Below are positions 61,650-64,000 of a stretch of DNA of 64,000 bases, in pieces. The DNA comes from Flavobacteriia bacterium. GTDB taxonomy: Bacteria > Bacteroidota > Bacteroidia > Flavobacteriales > Schleiferiaceae. How positions within the stretch are numbered: position 1 is the first letter of the stretch; each line of letters opens with the position of its first letter. Made by a program: the position numbers and the translations under genes. The notes beneath the pieces are model-generated. The model was given only the letters and a program-made list of their open reading frames with translations. It had not been told where the DNA came from and did no database searches. Where the stretch lies: the NCBI GenBank assembly GCA_013373425.1, contig JABXHW010000030.1:42836-106835 (forward strand). The letters are read 5' to 3'.

Positions 61650-63647
61650 TTAATCGTTTTGGGCCGTCAGGTCCCGATAGAGTTGTGCGAGCTGAATAAA
61701 GTCGGAGCGCATACCGTCTAGATCTTCACCTTTGGTCTCTTGTGCTTGAATGATGATATCCTCCACATCCATTCGCATGCTTACGTCGTTGCGAAGTGTG
61801 CCGGCAAATGAGGCAACTGCCATAGCGAATGTTTGATCTTGCGAAGGTTCATCTACAACTGTATTGCTGATAATGTGATTGAATTCGCTGCTTTCATCGC
61901 CGTCTGGTTCTTTATATCGAATGGACAAGAAGGCAATTTCATCGGTTTGAATGTTGGTGTTCATCGCCGATTGATAGCGCAGGTCGCGCTCTGATTCAGC
62001 TTCTCCTAAAGTGATTTCATAGATAGCAGTGACTTGATGTCCCATGCCCACTTCACCACCATCGATACTGTCATTGTCGAAGTCCTGAGCAGCTATCAAT
62101 CTATTTTCATATCCAATGAGACGATACTCTGAAACAACATTAGGATTGAATTCAACTTGAATCTTAGCGTCTTTTGCCACTGTGAAGAGCGTTGAAATGA
62201 ACTCACTTTGCATAATTCGACGAGCATCGTAAAGGTCTTTGATGTAGTTCATGTTACCGTTGCCTTTATTGGCCAATTGCTCCATCGTTCCTTCGCGGTA
62301 GTTCCCTTGTCCGTATCCAATCACACTCAAGAATACACCGGTCTCGCGCTTTTCTTCAATCATTTCAATGAGCTCACTTTGAGAGGATACCCCCACGTTG
62401 AAATCCCCATCTGTGCAGAGAATTACTCTGTTGTTTCCTCTGCGGATAAAGTTCTCTTCAGCTTCGCGATAAGCCAATTGAATTCCACCGGCACCGTTCG
62501 TGCTGCCACCAGAATGGAGGCGTTCAATGGCAGCTAAAATTTCAGCCTTATTCTCACCTGATGTAGAAGGTAGAACCAGTCGTACGCTACCCGCATAGGT
62601 GACAATCGACACTCTATCCTCATCTCTCAAATTGTTAGTAAGGATTCGAAGGGTCTCCTTTACCAGCGGCAGCTTGTCCGAACTGTTCATCGATCCGGAT
62701 ACGTCTACTAGGAACACATAGCTTGAAGGAGGGAGGTCGGCTAGGTCGACTTGGTCGGTGTTCAAGGTAAGGCGCAAGACGTGGTGGTCATCGTTCCATG
62801 AACACTCGGATAGCTCAGAAGTGACGCCGAAAACCTCCCCGTCTTCAGGCTGAGCAGCTTCATATTGAAAGCTGTTGATGAACTCTTCAACGCGGACTGC
62901 ATTTCTCGGAATGTACTGTCCGTACTCTATCATTCGCTTAACGTTGAAGTAGGATGCTCTATCGACATCCATTCCAAACGTGGATTGTGGCTCGTCGGCT
63001 GGAGAAACTCTGGGATTGGTTTCAATAGAATTGTATTCTTCAGTCTGAGTCGGTAGGGATGAATTGCCACTCACCTTGACTCCATCAATGAACACGACAT
63101 TGGCGTCGGAGCGAGTTCCTCGTACAACGGGAGCGCCAGCATCTTGGACGGCAACACCAGAGGCCAGAGACGACAGCGAACCAGTTCCGCGTGTAGCCAC
63201 ACGAGCTAAATTTTCTGAACCGATCGTTGTTGTATTACCCGTTCTCTCCTCATCTACAAGGGGAGCTTCCCATGTTATTGCTACTTCTTGGATTTCAACT
63301 GCTTTAGCGTGTAATTCCATGTTCACTTCTATCGTTCTATCGGTGGTGAGAGATATTCCATGAATTTCTACATCCCGAAATGCTAGACCTCCCATAGCTC
63401 GAACGCTATAAACTTTCGCCTCAAGTGAAGTAAACTGATACTCTCCATCGAAGTCAGTACTGACTCGTTGAACTACCGTGGAATCTGAAATGAGTTCTAA
63501 TACGATTTGGAACAGAGGTTCGCCTGTTTCAGCATCGGTTACAGTTCCGCGAATAGAACCTTGAGATTGCTGAGCATCTACGTTTAAGGATACCATCAAT
63601 AATACAGGAAGGAGAATCCCTTTGATGGCGGTTGCAATGTTTTTCAT
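61650..63647 (-). CDS. VWA domain protein with carboxypeptidase-like and plug-like N-terminus
   Basis: This 665-residue exported protein has a signal peptide (ILLPVLLMVSLNVDAQQ). A carboxypeptidase regulatory-like beta-domain follows (GSIRGTVTDAETGEPLFQIVLEL), then a short TonB-plug-like segment (LSSLASGVAVQDAGAPVVRGTRSDANVVFIDGVKV). Next is a YfbK-type von Willebrand factor region with N-terminal extension (STFGMDVDRASYFNVKRMIEYGQYIPRNAVRVEEFIN), a VWA domain with MIDAS motif DVSGSM and a C-terminal DUF3520 part. Barrel strands of a receptor are absent, so the plug-like piece is odd. ATG 63647 is preferred to the track start at 63659. Confidence 0.85.
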   Translation of the reverse strand: MKNIATAIKGILLPVLLMVSLNVDAQQSQGSIRGTVTDAETGEPLFQIVLELISDSTVVQRVSTDFDGEYQFTSLEAKVYSVRAMGGLAFRDVEIHGISLTTDRTIEVNMELHAKAVEIQEVAITWEAPLVDEERTGNTTTIGSENLARVATRGTGSLSSLASGVAVQDAGAPVVRGTRSDANVVFIDGVKVSGNSSLPTQTEEYNSIETNPRVSPADEPQSTFGMDVDRASYFNVKRMIEYGQYIPRNAVRVEEFINSFQYEAAQPEDGEVFGVTSELSECSWNDDHHVLRLTLNTDQVDLADLPPSSYVFLVDVSGSMNSSDKLPLVKETLRILTNNLRDEDRVSIVTYAGSVRLVLPSTSGENKAEILAAIERLHSGGSTNGAGGIQLAYREAEENFIRRGNNRVILCTDGDFNVGVSSQSELIEMIEEKRETGVFLSVIGYGQGNYREGTMEQLANKGNGNMNYIKDLYDARRIMQSEFISTLFTVAKDAKIQVEFNPNVVSEYRLIGYENRLIAAQDFDNDSIDGGEVGMGHQVTAIYEITLGEAESERDLRYQSAMNTNIQTDEIAFLSIRYKEPDGDESSEFNHIISNTVVDEPSQDQTFAMAVASFAGTLRNDVSMRMDVEDIIIQAQETKGEDLDGMRSDFIQLAQLYRDLTAQND

Positions 63648-63782
63648 AATACAAGGCATTTGATGGTTACGTCGTCTTCAATCGACTTAAATCAAGCCTT
63701 GCTCAAAAGTCCCGGGAAAGAGCGTGCTTCGAAAAGGATAACGCGGGGAGAGGAGAAAGGGTTGGTAGAGGTGGGGACGTGC

Positions 63783-63822
63783 GGAGGTGTGGAGGTGTGG
63801 AGGTGTGGAGGTGTGGAGGTGT
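63783..63822 (+). repeat. Five perfect copies of GGAGGTGT
   Basis: Five identical octamers in tandem, the only perfect array in the window, followed by GGGG. Confidence 0.95.
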
Positions 63823-63949
63823 GGGGATAGCTCTAGATGGTCTAACGTCCTTGGATTTTCGAAGATGAAGAATAGCTATTCTTTTCCAAGATTGCGGAGA
63901 ACTTTCAACATCAATGGTTCACGGTCTGTTTTATTCCGAGAACTTCACC

Positions 63950-63965
63950 AGCTCACCAGCTCACA
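63950..63965 (-). repeat. Two inverted copies of the GGTGAGCT octamer
   Basis: AGCTCACC and AGCTCACA are the reverse complement of the unit in the array at 8898-8985, preceded by a partial copy (TTCACC). Confidence 0.75.
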
Positions 63966-64000
63966 TTTTTCTCATCTCTCAACTTCCATGTTTCGAAGGA

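Larger units (their letters stand above)
63648..64000. other. Gene-free right end with short tandem repeats
   Basis: No supported gene is seen in these 353 nt. They hold the GGAGGTGT array (63783-63822) and an inverted GGTGAGCT pair (63950-63965). An A/T-rich stretch at 63875-63935 might carry a promoter or the end of a gene beyond the window, but nothing can be shown. Confidence 0.6.

Overview
The window reads as chromosome from a marine, aerobic Bacteroidota, most likely a Flavobacteriales relative of the Cryomorphaceae/Schleiferiaceae type; this is inferred from gene content only. The signs are type IX secretion (T9SS) C-terminal sorting domains on three large secreted proteins, a T9SS plug-type protein, a GWxTD-domain protein, YtxJ, many outer-membrane lipoproteins, a Na+-translocating NADH:quinone reductase (Na+-NQR), and Bacteroidota promoters of the TAnnTTTG type. 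I saw no tRNA, rRNA, insertion sequence, phage or CRISPR array.

Layout. 1-2.7 kb: end of apaG, a DUF3667 membrane protein and a T9SS plug-like protein, all on the minus strand. 2.9-8.8 kb: complete nqrABCDEF with a terminator, followed 1.2 kb later by apbE, the flavin transferase that matures NqrB/NqrC. A small Cys-rich membrane protein at 37.1 kb is a candidate NqrM. 11.4-31.8 kb: a beta-glucan utilisation locus. It has a divergent T9SS-exported multi-domain binding protein and one tightly packed 18-kb plus-strand operon of 12 genes: Nudix-type regulator, clan GH-A glycosidase, sodium:solute symporter, two beta-barrel proteins, two glycan-binding lipoproteins, two GH16 lipoproteins of different active-site subtype, an MFS sugar porter, a GH30 lipoprotein and a very large cytosolic GH94/GH149/GH161-like phosphorylase. 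It has no SusC or SusD. 31.8-37.3 kb: small accessory genes separated by repeat-filled spacers. 37.4-63.6 kb: mostly housekeeping genes (murB, aminotransferase, valS, rlmB, rmuC, ung, lipA, gapA, gatB, lpxK, miaA) with secreted proteins between them.

How it fits together. The locus looks built to cut a laminarin-like glucan at the cell surface, pass oligosaccharides through dedicated porins, import sugars with a Na+ symporter and an MFS carrier, and split the remainder by phosphorolysis. The Na+ gradient made by Na+-NQR could drive the symporter.

The least explained structure is a set of short degenerate tandem arrays with a period of 8 nt, sometimes 7, in most intergenic gaps. Many begin at or just after a stop codon, or after a terminator, and read purine-rich on the sense strand of the gene they follow. 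Three genes (phnA-like, rluF, miaA) also share the same TACCTTTA-C(4-5) block directly against the start codon, which suggests leaderless transcripts.
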